63,979 nucleotides of DNA from Thermoplasmata archaeon M9B2D (GTDB lineage: Archaea > Thermoplasmatota > E2 > DHVEG-1), in NCBI GenBank assembly GCA_002900555.1, contig MUGD01000004.1:1-63979 (forward strand). Reading direction: 5' to 3'. Of this stretch, positions 7,629-14,398 are shown piece by piece; position 1 is the stretch's first letter, and every line of letters starts with the position of its first letter. The notes below the pieces were generated by a model. That model was not told the origin of the DNA. It saw nothing but the letters and a program-made list of their open reading frames with translations, and ran no database searches. The translations under genes and the position numbers were made by a program.

Positions 7629-9652
7629 ACTTGTTCACTCGCTGATCGTGTATGAATTCCGCATTCCCCTCCCTTTTTAAGGGTTTTCCTCCATCGCCCA
7701 TCTCGCTCGCTTTCATGATCGAAGATAGGAACCGTACACGGTTCACATCCTAAAGATCTGATTCGTCGGCCATCCTTGTACTTCTTCCTATACCAGGGAT
7801 GCGAAAGCAGTTTATTGTTTTTAATATATTTCCATATTTCCTCTTCAGTCCATGCGAGAAGAGGGTTTATTTTCGTCTCATGGTCACTTATCCGCTCCAC
7901 CTCAGGAACGTATCTCCGTGTAAACCCCTCTGTGTTACGCAGCCCACTCAACCAGGCTTGTAACCCCATGGTTGAATATGCATAACGAACCGGAACAACT
8001 TTTAATAATTTGCAGCAGAGATCAGGGTTTTCATAGTAGATTGCATTTCCTGTTTCTTTTTTCAGCTTCTCTTCCTCTCTATGGTAGTGTTCCATGGGTA
8101 ATAAGGTGACGTCGATGGTGTTTTTCTCAAAGATTTCTGGTACGGCGTCCGCGACCATGAAGATTCTTGGTTTTATGTTGTACTCTTTTATGACCTTGAC
8201 AACGAACTCAATAGTTTCCTTTGGTTTATGGATGGTAAGCACCGAGAAGATGGGGATATCAGGGTTTATCGTTCGAGAGAGATGCAGCAGCACCATACTG
8301 TCTTTGCCCCAGCTGCAGGCTACTGCGACTTTATTCCCATACTTGTTCACGGCATCTTGGATTAGATACTTTGAATGTTGTATTTTTTCCTCGAGAGTCT
8401 TTTGGCTTATTTGGAGTTTTTTTGTAAGGAATTTATATGGTTCGATATGCATCCGTTTCCTTTTTATTTCTTTTCGACCACCACCCGTGATGTTCAACAA
8501 AATAGAATCCTGCAATGACACTGTTTCTTTTTCTATCGCTTGTTGTAAAGATGCAATGGTTACCCCAGCCTCCGGAACAATGCTGATCCCTTCGAGTTTT
8601 TCGAACAATGCTTGTGCTTTTTCAATCTCTTCGTTGGTAACGCTGTACATCTCACCATTGGTTGCTGTTAACACATCGTAGATGCCTCCGGTCAACGAAT
8701 ACGCAGGAAAACGATTGGTCAGCACATGCGCTATGGTCTGATCGATAATTTTTTTTGCGGCTTCATCTTGATACCGTTCATCGATTGTCCGGGAATGATT
8801 CTTCCATGCGTCGACCATCGGTGCATAGGGGTAGTTTTGAGACCCATGGATTTTTGGTAGTTTTTTCCCAAAACGTCCGTCAAGAATCAGCCGTTCAGCG
8901 GTTTCATAGGCTGCGATAGCGCCAGGACCTGAGCCAAGTGCCTGAAAGTAATGGTCAGGGATGTAGCCAAGGAACCGTGTAGCATCAAGGATTATCGTTC
9001 CCACACTGTCACGTCGTGCGACATTCCTATACCCTCCTTCTGAAAGATACCCTTCGACGCGGGAGAACTGATTGGCAAGGGAAATCGCATCATAGTAATC
9101 CCCGTAGATAGGAAAGAGGCGTGTATAGGGGTTGGTTTTGGAAAAGGACCAGATTCGTCTCACCCGTGCATCTTCTGTGGCAAACAAAAAAATCGGGTAT
9201 CGAAGTACATTAGAATAATATACAAACGAGATTGCGTTGTTTCCATCGGAGGACATCACTAGAGGTTTTCCTGAGTCAAATGTGTTCATAACTCGTTGGA
9301 AGGTGACTTGTGCCTCGAGATCCTTAAATGACCCTGTATGACAATACGGATAGGCATTAAAACAGATGATAAGGTTCTGTAGTCCAAGATGAGCTGCGAG
9401 TTTCGTACTTTTATACGTGTGAAAACAGCTTCCCTGGTCAAGTAACCGCGGGTCTATTTTTTGGATGGGAAGCCACTCATGGTATCGCCAGATTCCCTGA
9501 TAGCTTTCATCAATGGTAAACCGTTTTTGTTCATAGACTGTTTTTAAAAGCGCATCACATTTATTTTCACAATGACAGATATAATAATCCTCGGAGTAGG
9601 TTTTTCCGCATTTCAGGCATTTTAATGTGTATTTCACGGTCCCTGCAAACAT
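7625..9652 (-). CDS. Fused cysteate synthase-like PLP enzyme and APS reductase-like domain
   Basis: 675 residues in two enzyme halves. Residues 1-400 resemble threonine synthase-derived cysteate synthase: an N-terminal zinc-ribbon-like set (C12, C15, C26, C28, C32), the PLP lysine in TGSFKDLEA (K110), and the phosphate-binding ITGGGR near 388. Residues about 415-675 resemble assimilatory APS reductase: PP-loop SWGKDS (447-452), the iron-sulfur pair C546-C547 and C636/C639 (GCEPCT), and the catalytic ECGIH (C664). APS reductase makes sulfite, and cysteate synthase joins sulfite to O-phosphoserine. The fusion would therefore pass sulfite internally to give L-cysteate. It is the first gene of an operon with the PSD-type gene. 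The start ATG is at 9652 with a TATA box about 26 bases upstream. Threonine synthase is the main alternative for the first half. Confidence 0.82.
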   Translation of the reverse strand: MFAGTVKYTLKCLKCGKTYSEDYYICHCENKCDALLKTVYEQKRFTIDESYQGIWRYHEWLPIQKIDPRLLDQGSCFHTYKSTKLAAHLGLQNLIICFNAYPYCHTGSFKDLEAQVTFQRVMNTFDSGKPLVMSSDGNNAISFVYYSNVLRYPIFLFATEDARVRRIWSFSKTNPYTRLFPIYGDYYDAISLANQFSRVEGYLSEGGYRNVARRDSVGTIILDATRFLGYIPDHYFQALGSGPGAIAAYETAERLILDGRFGKKLPKIHGSQNYPYAPMVDAWKNHSRTIDERYQDEAAKKIIDQTIAHVLTNRFPAYSLTGGIYDVLTATNGEMYSVTNEEIEKAQALFEKLEGISIVPEAGVTIASLQQAIEKETVSLQDSILLNITGGGRKEIKRKRMHIEPYKFLTKKLQISQKTLEEKIQHSKYLIQDAVNKYGNKVAVACSWGKDSMVLLHLSRTINPDIPIFSVLTIHKPKETIEFVVKVIKEYNIKPRIFMVADAVPEIFEKNTIDVTLLPMEHYHREEEKLKKETGNAIYYENPDLCCKLLKVVPVRYAYSTMGLQAWLSGLRNTEGFTRRYVPEVERISDHETKINPLLAWTEEEIWKYIKNNKLLSHPWYRKKYKDGRRIRSLGCEPCTVPIFDHESERDGRWRKTLKKGGECGIHTRSASEQV

Positions 9653-9654
9653 AA

Positions 9655-9682
9655 ATTATATTATTAATATTTGCATTATAGA
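9655..9682. promoter_or_regulatory. Divergent overlapping promoters
   Basis: Only 41 bases separate the two divergent starts. On the minus strand CTATAATG (about 9672-9680) fits a TATA box for the fusion gene starting at 9652. On the plus strand TTATATTATTAATA (9655-9670) fits a TATA box for the ligase starting at 9694. Both transcripts would be nearly leaderless, and the two boxes are close enough for shared control. Confidence 0.5.
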
Positions 9683-9693
9683 AATCAATACGC

Positions 9694-11100
9694 ATGAATC
9701 CATTTCTCAATCCGATTACCGCCCTGCCTTTCCTTAAAAATTTTTTATTTGATGCACGCAGACTGCGGGCGCAATCTTTGGATAAAATAAAAAAATATCG
9801 AGATAAAGCGCTTCGAAGGACCTTGCGATATGCGGATTCCGTTCCGCTTTATCACAGAATGTATCAAGACTCTGCTCTTACGGTAAGACGTATAACGGAA
9901 ATAAGCGACGTACCGACTCTGCCATTTGTTTCAAAACAAAACCTTGTCGAACATTTTCCAAATGAAATCCTCCCACGAGGATACAGCAAAAAAAACACAA
10001 AGGTCGTCTCAACCGCAGGATCAACAGGCAAACAGATATCAGTATTCACTGACTTCTCTGTCTTTTCCGGTGGAATAGGTGCGACATTACGCATTTATGA
10101 TCATCTGCAGTTGCCTTGGCGGACCTCTCGTCTGGCAAATGTTGGGAATTTCAATCCGAATATGGCGGATTCCACTGCTGAACATCTTTTTTATTCAAAC
10201 GCCTCCTTTGTATATAAGAAAAATAAACGGATTACTCTTAACGCGTTTCTTCCGGTACAAGAGATCATTTCGAAATTAGATCAATTCAAACCTGATGTCA
10301 TCTATTCGTATCCTGCAACGTTTTTTCATTTAGCGTTTTACAAACGAAAGGGATATGGGGAGAACATCAACCCAAAAGCGCTTCTGGTAAGTGGTTCGAT
10401 GCTTGAACCGTACACAAGAAGCTACGTTGAAGAAGCATTTGGATGTAAAATGCATAATGGCTATGGCTCTGTGGAAACCTCCTCTGAAGCTCCCATCGCA
10501 TTTGAATGCAAAGAAGGGACATGGCACATCAACTATGATTTTTTCCATGTGGAAGCAATCGATGAAGACAGACAGCTTGTTGAAAACGGAAAACGCGGCC
10601 ATATCGTTGTGACCCGGCTCTTTGGCAAAGCCACGCCGATTGTGCGGTACACCGGATTGGATGATTGGGTGGTGCTGGAGGATGATTTGGAATGTGCGTG
10701 TGGTTTGCATACACCTGTGTTGAAGGGGGGTGTGGAGGGTAGAAAAAGCGATAGTATCATATTACCTGATGGACGGTTGTTTCCCGCTGCTTCTTTTGCA
10801 AGTCTGTATAGCATTCTTAATGAATTGAAAACAAGAAAAGTCAAGCAATTCCAAATAGTTCAAAAGAAACTTGATGAAATAGATATCCTGGTGATTGTCG
10901 ATGAGGATCTACGAAACAGTGGTCCCTCTGTTGAGACAATCTTTGAAAAAATCAGAGAGATTCATCAAAAAAAGGCAGGTCCAAACGTCCAGATTACCGT
11001 TAAAGAGGTTTCGGATATTCCTTCTCAAAAAGGCAAACCTGCACCATTGGTGATTTCCCATGTGCGACCAGAGAAGGGATACAAAGTGATCGATACATAG
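9694..11100 (+). CDS. PaaK/CapK-family AMP-forming carboxylate ligase
   Basis: 468 residues of the phenylacetate-CoA ligase/CapK adenylation family. It has the P-loop-like STAGSTGKQISVFTD near 108-122, the core YGSVETSSEAP near 262-272, and the hinge RYTGLDDWVVLEDDLECACG with a Cys pair near 318-337. A C-terminal lid follows. These enzymes activate a carboxylic acid as an acyl-adenylate and pass it to CoA or another acceptor. No CoA-specific residue can be named here. It is divergent from the cysteate synthase/APS reductase operon and shares its promoter region. A link to a sulfonate or lipid conjugate is plausible but inferred. Confidence 0.8.
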   Translation: MNPFLNPITALPFLKNFLFDARRLRAQSLDKIKKYRDKALRRTLRYADSVPLYHRMYQDSALTVRRITEISDVPTLPFVSKQNLVEHFPNEILPRGYSKKNTKVVSTAGSTGKQISVFTDFSVFSGGIGATLRIYDHLQLPWRTSRLANVGNFNPNMADSTAEHLFYSNASFVYKKNKRITLNAFLPVQEIISKLDQFKPDVIYSYPATFFHLAFYKRKGYGENINPKALLVSGSMLEPYTRSYVEEAFGCKMHNGYGSVETSSEAPIAFECKEGTWHINYDFFHVEAIDEDRQLVENGKRGHIVVTRLFGKATPIVRYTGLDDWVVLEDDLECACGLHTPVLKGGVEGRKSDSIILPDGRLFPAASFASLYSILNELKTRKVKQFQIVQKKLDEIDILVIVDEDLRNSGPSVETIFEKIREIHQKKAGPNVQITVKEVSDIPSQKGKPAPLVISHVRPEKGYKVIDT

Positions 11101-11189
11101 GCTATTTGTCTGATTTTTTTACATATCATCGTTTCCCTATCGTTAAACCTAAATAATAGCGAATGTTACTCCATATACTCTCCATCATT

Positions 11190-11264
11190 GGGCTTGTAGC
11201 TCAGCTAGGCTAGAGCAATCGGCTCTTAACCGATTGGCCGAGGGTTCGAATCCCTCCAAGCCCG
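11190..11264 (+). tRNA. tRNA-Lys (anticodon CTT)
   Basis: A complete cloverleaf: acceptor GGGCTTG pairs with CAAGCCC, discriminator G at 11264. The anticodon stem AATCGG/CCGATT closes the loop CTCTTAA, giving anticodon CTT. The T arm reads GAGGGTTCGAATCCCTC. No intron; CCA is not encoded. Confidence 0.95.
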
Positions 11265-11339
11265 CTAAAAACCTTTTACTGAGAATCTTTTAAACCAGTA
11301 GATGATGTAGGGTGACAAGAACAAATAAAATACGGAACG

Positions 11340-11678
11340 GTGTCTTCTATAAAAAAGAAATGTCCGCAATGTGGTGGAAAAGCAGTTCGGTTGTATCAAA
11401 ACAAAACCAATGATGGGAAACGCAAATGGGTACCTACTGCATGGGTGTGCACCGACTGCAACTACCTATATACGATAGCATCAGACACACTGATGTATCC
11501 CGTGGGCGGCAAGGAGTATGAGAAGTCATATGGTGGGAAATGTCCGAACTGTGACTTGAAGCTGGCCAGACTATTTCGTCATAAAAACCCTGTGAAGGGA
11601 AAGCAGGAATGGATCTCTACTTCCTGGTATTGCAGCCGCTGTAAATACGTATGGCTTGACACCAGTGAAACCCGATAG
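11340..11678 (+). CDS. Double zinc-ribbon protein, unknown function
   Basis: 112 residues with two similar halves, each a four-cysteine zinc ribbon: CPQCGG...CTDC in the first and CPNCD...CSRC in the second. Both halves have the same W-x-x-T-x-W-x-C approach to the second Cys pair (WVPTAWVC and WISTSWYC), so the protein arose by duplication. The start is a GTG at 11340; no better start is seen. Such ribbons often bind nucleic acid or partner proteins, but I cannot assign a function. It stands between tRNA-Lys and the eL41 gene. Confidence 0.7.
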   Translation: MSSIKKKCPQCGGKAVRLYQNKTNDGKRKWVPTAWVCTDCNYLYTIASDTLMYPVGGKEYEKSYGGKCPNCDLKLARLFRHKNPVKGKQEWISTSWYCSRCKYVWLDTSETR

Positions 11679-11749
11679 TTTTTGTTCCTAAACAGTTAAA
11701 TATAGCTATCTATTTTAGGGGCAAGGTAGACAATTCAGAGGAAAATCTA

Positions 11750-11854
11750 ATGAAACGCAGTTCACGAGTATGGAAGAAACGACGGAAGATGCGCTGGAAA
11801 TGGCGCAAAAAACGAATGCGACGAGAGAAACGGATGCGTAGACAAAAACAGTAA
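11750..11854 (+). CDS. rpl41e: Ribosomal protein eL41 (L41e)
   Basis: A 34-residue, extremely basic peptide (over half Arg/Lys, with three Trp). Its second half (MRWKWRKKRMRREKRMRR) fits the eL41 pattern of a single helix of the large subunit. I choose the ATG at 11750 because GAGG lies eight bases upstream. The internal ATG at 11789 would leave 21 residues, nearer the usual 25 or so, and cannot be excluded. A TATA-like TTAAATATA lies near 11694. It sits just upstream of pre-tRNA-Trp. Confidence 0.8.
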   Translation: MKRSSRVWKKRRKMRWKWRKKRMRREKRMRRQKQ

Positions 11855-11868
11855 GGTCATATCATAAT

Positions 11869-12007
11869 GGGAGCATGGTGTAACCCGGCATCATTACGGG
11901 CTCCAGTTAGGTATGATTACAAGAGGGTCATCTGACGTATGATGAGTAACTGGAGCGATGACCTACGAAGAGACCCGTCGATCTGGGTTCAAATCCCAGT
12001 GCTCCCA
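11869..12007 (+). tRNA. Intron-containing pre-tRNA-Trp (anticodon CCA)
   Basis: Exon 1 is 11869-11906 and exon 2 is 11973-12007, together 73 nt. The acceptor GGGAGCA pairs with TGCTCCC, with discriminator A at 12007. The anticodon stem ACGGG/CCCGT closes the loop CTCCAGA once the intron is removed, giving anticodon CCA. The T arm CTGGGTTCAAATCCCAG is intact. The intron lies after position 37, the standard archaeal site. Confidence 0.92.
11907..11972 (+). ncRNA. 66-nt tRNA-Trp intron with C/D-box-like guide elements
   Basis: The intron has a C-box-like ATGATTA near its start, CTGA as a D' box, and ATGATGA as a C' box. It then has AACTGGAGC, which is exactly complementary to the anticodon-loop sequence GCTCCAGTT of exon 1 and the splice junction. 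GGGTCATC pairs with GATGACC to form an internal hairpin. Euryarchaeal tRNA-Trp introns are known C/D-box guides for 2'-O-methylation of the same tRNA. The terminal D box is not obvious. Confidence 0.65.
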
Positions 12008-12045
12008 TCCAAGTTCATCACACTAATAAAAGAGGTATGGAAAAA

Positions 12046-12258
12046 ATGAAACCAAGTCTAAGGAACATCAATGCATATACAATCGCCGCCCTCATCGTCC
12101 TTATCGGCGGGCTCCTTTTATACATCATCTGGGGAATTCGTTATAACGTCTGGATGGACGTTGGTATTTATTCAATCACCATCGTTCTTATCCTTGGTGG
12201 CTTATTTGGTGCGATTCTTTCCCTGACGTTCGACAAGACCACAGAGGAACAACAATAA
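12046..12258 (+). CDS. Small two-TM membrane protein, unknown function
   Basis: About 70 residues with two TM helices (IAALIVLIGGLLLYIIW and IYSITIVLILGGLFGAIL) and a short acidic tail. The ATG at 12046 is preferred over the one at 12037, because AGAGGT ends directly before the upstream ATG but nine bases before this one. I do not recognise a family. It follows tRNA-Trp and is probably transcribed separately from the next gene, which has its own TATA box. Confidence 0.6.
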   Translation: MKPSLRNINAYTIAALIVLIGGLLLYIIWGIRYNVWMDVGIYSITIVLILGGLFGAILSLTFDKTTEEQQ

Positions 12259-12283
12259 GCCCATCTATCAATAATTGCGAAAG

Positions 12284-12291
12284 TTTATATA
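12284..12291 (+). promoter_or_regulatory. TATA box of the DUF5678/retropepsin-like pair
   Basis: TTTATATA is centred 28-29 bases upstream of the ATG at 12316. This predicts a transcript beginning at or just before the start codon. Confidence 0.6.
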
Positions 12292-12315
12292 CGGTGCCAC
12301 GGTAATCATTGATGA

Positions 12316-12507
12316 ATGGAACAGGAAGAGATGCTGAAAAAATATTCAGGTGAATGGATTTTATTGTTCAACGATCAAATTGTTGACCATAGCCTGAACC
12401 TTGAAGATGTACTGCGGGCTGCTGACGAAAAGTTCCCTGCAGACAAATTCCCTGAAGACAACATCAAAATATCAAAAGTATTATCTGGCAGCATTCATTT
12501 ACGATAA
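12316..12507 (+). CDS. DUF5678-like small protein
   Basis: 63 residues. The pattern KKYSGEWILLFNDQIVDHS, then a helix ending in AADEKFP, then a short strand, fits the DUF5678 family (small alpha/beta proteins opening with W-[VI]-[AL] and a 'hold/carry' strand pair). Function is unknown for the family. The next gene, 11 bases downstream, is a retropepsin-like protein. I recall the same pairing in other prokaryotes, which suggests a joint role. Confidence 0.6.
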   Translation: MEQEEMLKKYSGEWILLFNDQIVDHSLNLEDVLRAADEKFPADKFPEDNIKISKVLSGSIHLR

Positions 12508-12518
12508 ATAAGATAGCC

Positions 12519-12920
12519 ATGTCAGAAGCACCCTTCATCTTCGAATACGACAACTACCCTTTGATTCCTATCAAGTTTTCAACAAAGGAACGAGAGACTC
12601 CACTTATCGATGCGCTTCTAGACTCTGGTGGAGATTTTATCGTCATCCCCTATGCGATTGCGAAGTACTTACGACTCAAACTGCAGAAAGCAGGGTTTGT
12701 CGATACTGCGGCGGGGGAGACGACGCTGTATAAAACCGTCCTTACCATGGTTATTTTCGACGAGACTCGGACATATACGTACGACAATCTTGAAGTGCAT
12801 GTCTCTGATCGCAATGACCTACCCGTTCTCCTTGGAAGACACCCTATTTTTGAGGATCATGAGATACTCTTTAAGAAACATCAAAACAAGTTGATTTTAC
12901 AACCAAACCAGCAATACTAA
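12519..12920 (+). CDS. Retropepsin-like aspartyl protease family protein
   Basis: 133 residues. The active-site loop ALLDSGGDFIVIP near 28-40 is the DTG/DSG-G motif of single-domain retropepsins, and LPVLLGRHPIFE near 103-114 matches the second conserved strand with the flap-proximal G-R. Such proteins would work as homodimers, one Asp from each subunit. There is no signal peptide, so it is cytosolic. It directly follows the DUF5678-like gene. Substrate unknown; it may be a non-proteolytic relative. Confidence 0.7.
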   Translation: MSEAPFIFEYDNYPLIPIKFSTKERETPLIDALLDSGGDFIVIPYAIAKYLRLKLQKAGFVDTAAGETTLYKTVLTMVIFDETRTYTYDNLEVHVSDRNDLPVLLGRHPIFEDHEILFKKHQNKLILQPNQQY

Positions 12921-13000
12921 AAACCATTGTTCCTTTTTCGTTGATAATTAAGAGAAACTTTAAATCAACCTTCCCTATTTCTAATTCAGAGGAACGACGT

Positions 13001-13107
13001 ATGGCATACATGTATGAAGGATGGACATTATATAAGAGGGATGTCACCCTCAAAGGCGGGTTGGTGTCAACAAACGAACTGGTCTTCCGTATCTGAAAAA
13101 GAAATAA
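13001..13107 (+). pseudogene. Remnant of a small conserved archaeal gene with an internal out-of-frame deletion
   Basis: The ATG at 13001 opens a frame reading MAYMYEGWTLYKRDVTLKGG to about 13060. The continuation of that frame is unconvincing and stops at 13096. A different frame beginning at 13060 reads VGVNKRTGLPYLKKK and stops at 13105-13107. I recall small (about 60-residue) archaeal proteins that start with Y-x-LYKR-x-VTLK and end in G-x-N-x-RTGLPYLKKK, with about 25 residues between. Here the middle part is missing and the two ends are out of frame. Either it is a decayed gene or a deletion in the assembly. The family recall is from memory. Confidence 0.5.
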
Positions 13108-13206
13108 ATTCCTTCTTTCTTCCTTTTTCATTGATAAGTATTCTTTCTTCTTATAGTGTTATAGTGTCATTCATTTTTCTTGAAAAAAAAATGATTAATT
13201 TAGAAG

Positions 13207-13279
13207 TGGGCCCGTTGAGATTTGAACTCAAGTCACTAGCACCCCAAGCTAGAAGGATACCAAGCTACCCCACGGGCCC
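13207..13279 (-). tRNA. tRNA-Pro (anticodon GGG)
   Basis: On the minus strand the acceptor GGGCCCG (from 13279) pairs with CGGGCCC, with discriminator A at 13207. The anticodon stem CTAGC/GCTAG closes the loop TTGGGGT, giving anticodon GGG. No intron. Confidence 0.95.
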
Positions 13280-13367
13280 TTGGGATGATGTGTGTCCTTT
13301 TTCCCTTATGAAGCTTATGCGTGCATACTAGAAAGCCTTAATATACTTTATTAGATGAATACCTTGT

Positions 13368-13628
13368 ATGAATTTTGATCTCTTTACCTTGCTTGGTTTT
13401 TCAGCAGGTGCAGTGACCTCTGTTGGGTTCATCCCTCAATTAATCAGAGGGTATCGCACGAAAAAACTTCATGACATCTCCTATGGGATGCCCATGGTTC
13501 TTATGAGTGGTATGACGCTATGGCTTCTCTATGGTATTTTACGCAACGACATCGCAATTATCGTGGCAAACTCCTTTGGTGTCTTCTGCAACATCCTTCT
13601 CCTTCTAATGAAAAGACGATACTCTTAG
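13368..13628 (+). CDS. SemiSWEET-family sugar transporter (PQ-loop)
   Basis: 86 residues, one three-TM bundle. The first helix carries the family's PQ motif (SVGFIPQLIRGYRTK near 19-33), followed by KKLHDIS, a second helix with W-x-x-YG, and a third with N-x-x-G-V. SemiSWEETs dimerise in the membrane to form a bidirectional sugar pore. Length and motif order are normal. It stands alone downstream of the divergent tRNA-Pro. Confidence 0.85.
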   Translation: MNFDLFTLLGFSAGAVTSVGFIPQLIRGYRTKKLHDISYGMPMVLMSGMTLWLLYGILRNDIAIIVANSFGVFCNILLLLMKRRYS

Positions 13629-13733
13629 GAGGACAGACTGATTCTTTTTTTAAACAATATCTTAAATACTATGATGCTCCATACCTCCTAGAAATCGGGA
13701 ACCGGTTGGCTCCGCTGCTTAAGTGAACAAAGT

Positions 13734-14363
13734 ATGAAGCAATACACTGAAAAAATAACAATTTTAGATTCCGTTGCTGTCTTTGTCATTAAAAAAATAT
13801 CGAATTGTTTCTGGGAACTTGCAGACACCTTGTCGTATAAAAACGAAAAAATTGCGATGCTCTACAATAGATTCATCGGGAAGGAATATAAAAAAGAGTA
13901 TGAAAACTGCACCATCGCATCAAACGTAACTATCCTTCATATCGGCTGTGGAGCATACCCGTTAACCGAGATTGTTTTAGCAAGCTGCTGCACAGGGCAT
14001 ATCGTCGGGATTGATAAAAATCTCCAGACTGTGACACAGGCACGCCAGGTCATTAAAAAAAACAAACTTGAAGATCGCATCACCATCACCCATGGCGACG
14101 GTCTTGACTTCCCCGTAGAAGACTTTGATGTCGTCATCGTTTCCAGCTGTTCCTTACCAAAAGAACAAATCCTAAAGCATCTCTTTCAAAAAGCAAAATC
14201 ACAAAGCACGATTGTCGTACGAGAGGTCGATATCGCAGTTCGTGATATCCTTCAATGTCTTGATACGTATCATGATATTATATTGATAAAACAAGTCCGT
14301 CATAACCCGTTTCCCTTCCTTGAGCCGATAGGCTGGACTACGTTCTGTCTGAAAAAGAAATAA
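13734..14363 (+). CDS. Nicotianamine synthase-like SAM-dependent transferase, copy 1
   Basis: 209 residues. After a helical N-terminus the SAM-binding strand reads HIGCGAYPLTEIVLA near 70-84. This is the G-x-G-x-x-PLT-x-x-x-LA form typical of nicotianamine synthases rather than ordinary methyltransferases. It is followed by GIDKN, a GDGLDF acidic loop and a DVVIVSSC strand. Nicotianamine synthase moves the 3-amino-3-carboxypropyl group of SAM. This protein shares the fold, but whether it transfers that group or a methyl cannot be told. It lies 35 bases before a UbiA prenyltransferase. A paralogue at 19758-20465 is linked to the second UbiA in the window. Confidence 0.68.
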   Translation: MKQYTEKITILDSVAVFVIKKISNCFWELADTLSYKNEKIAMLYNRFIGKEYKKEYENCTIASNVTILHIGCGAYPLTEIVLASCCTGHIVGIDKNLQTVTQARQVIKKNKLEDRITITHGDGLDFPVEDFDVVIVSSCSLPKEQILKHLFQKAKSQSTIVVREVDIAVRDILQCLDTYHDIILIKQVRHNPFPFLEPIGWTTFCLKKK

Positions 14364-14398
14364 GGAAAATCTTTTAGCCACGCTTCCTCTACCCCAGG

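Noticed and set aside
8094..8681. 195-residue plus-strand frame
   Set aside because: Antisense to the cysteate synthase/APS reductase fusion. No domain features; explained by codon bias of the real gene.
13014..13331. 105-residue frame spanning the small pseudogene and tRNA-Pro
   Set aside because: It runs through a tRNA on the other strand and reads non-conserved sequence. The remnant in other frames and the tRNA explain the region.
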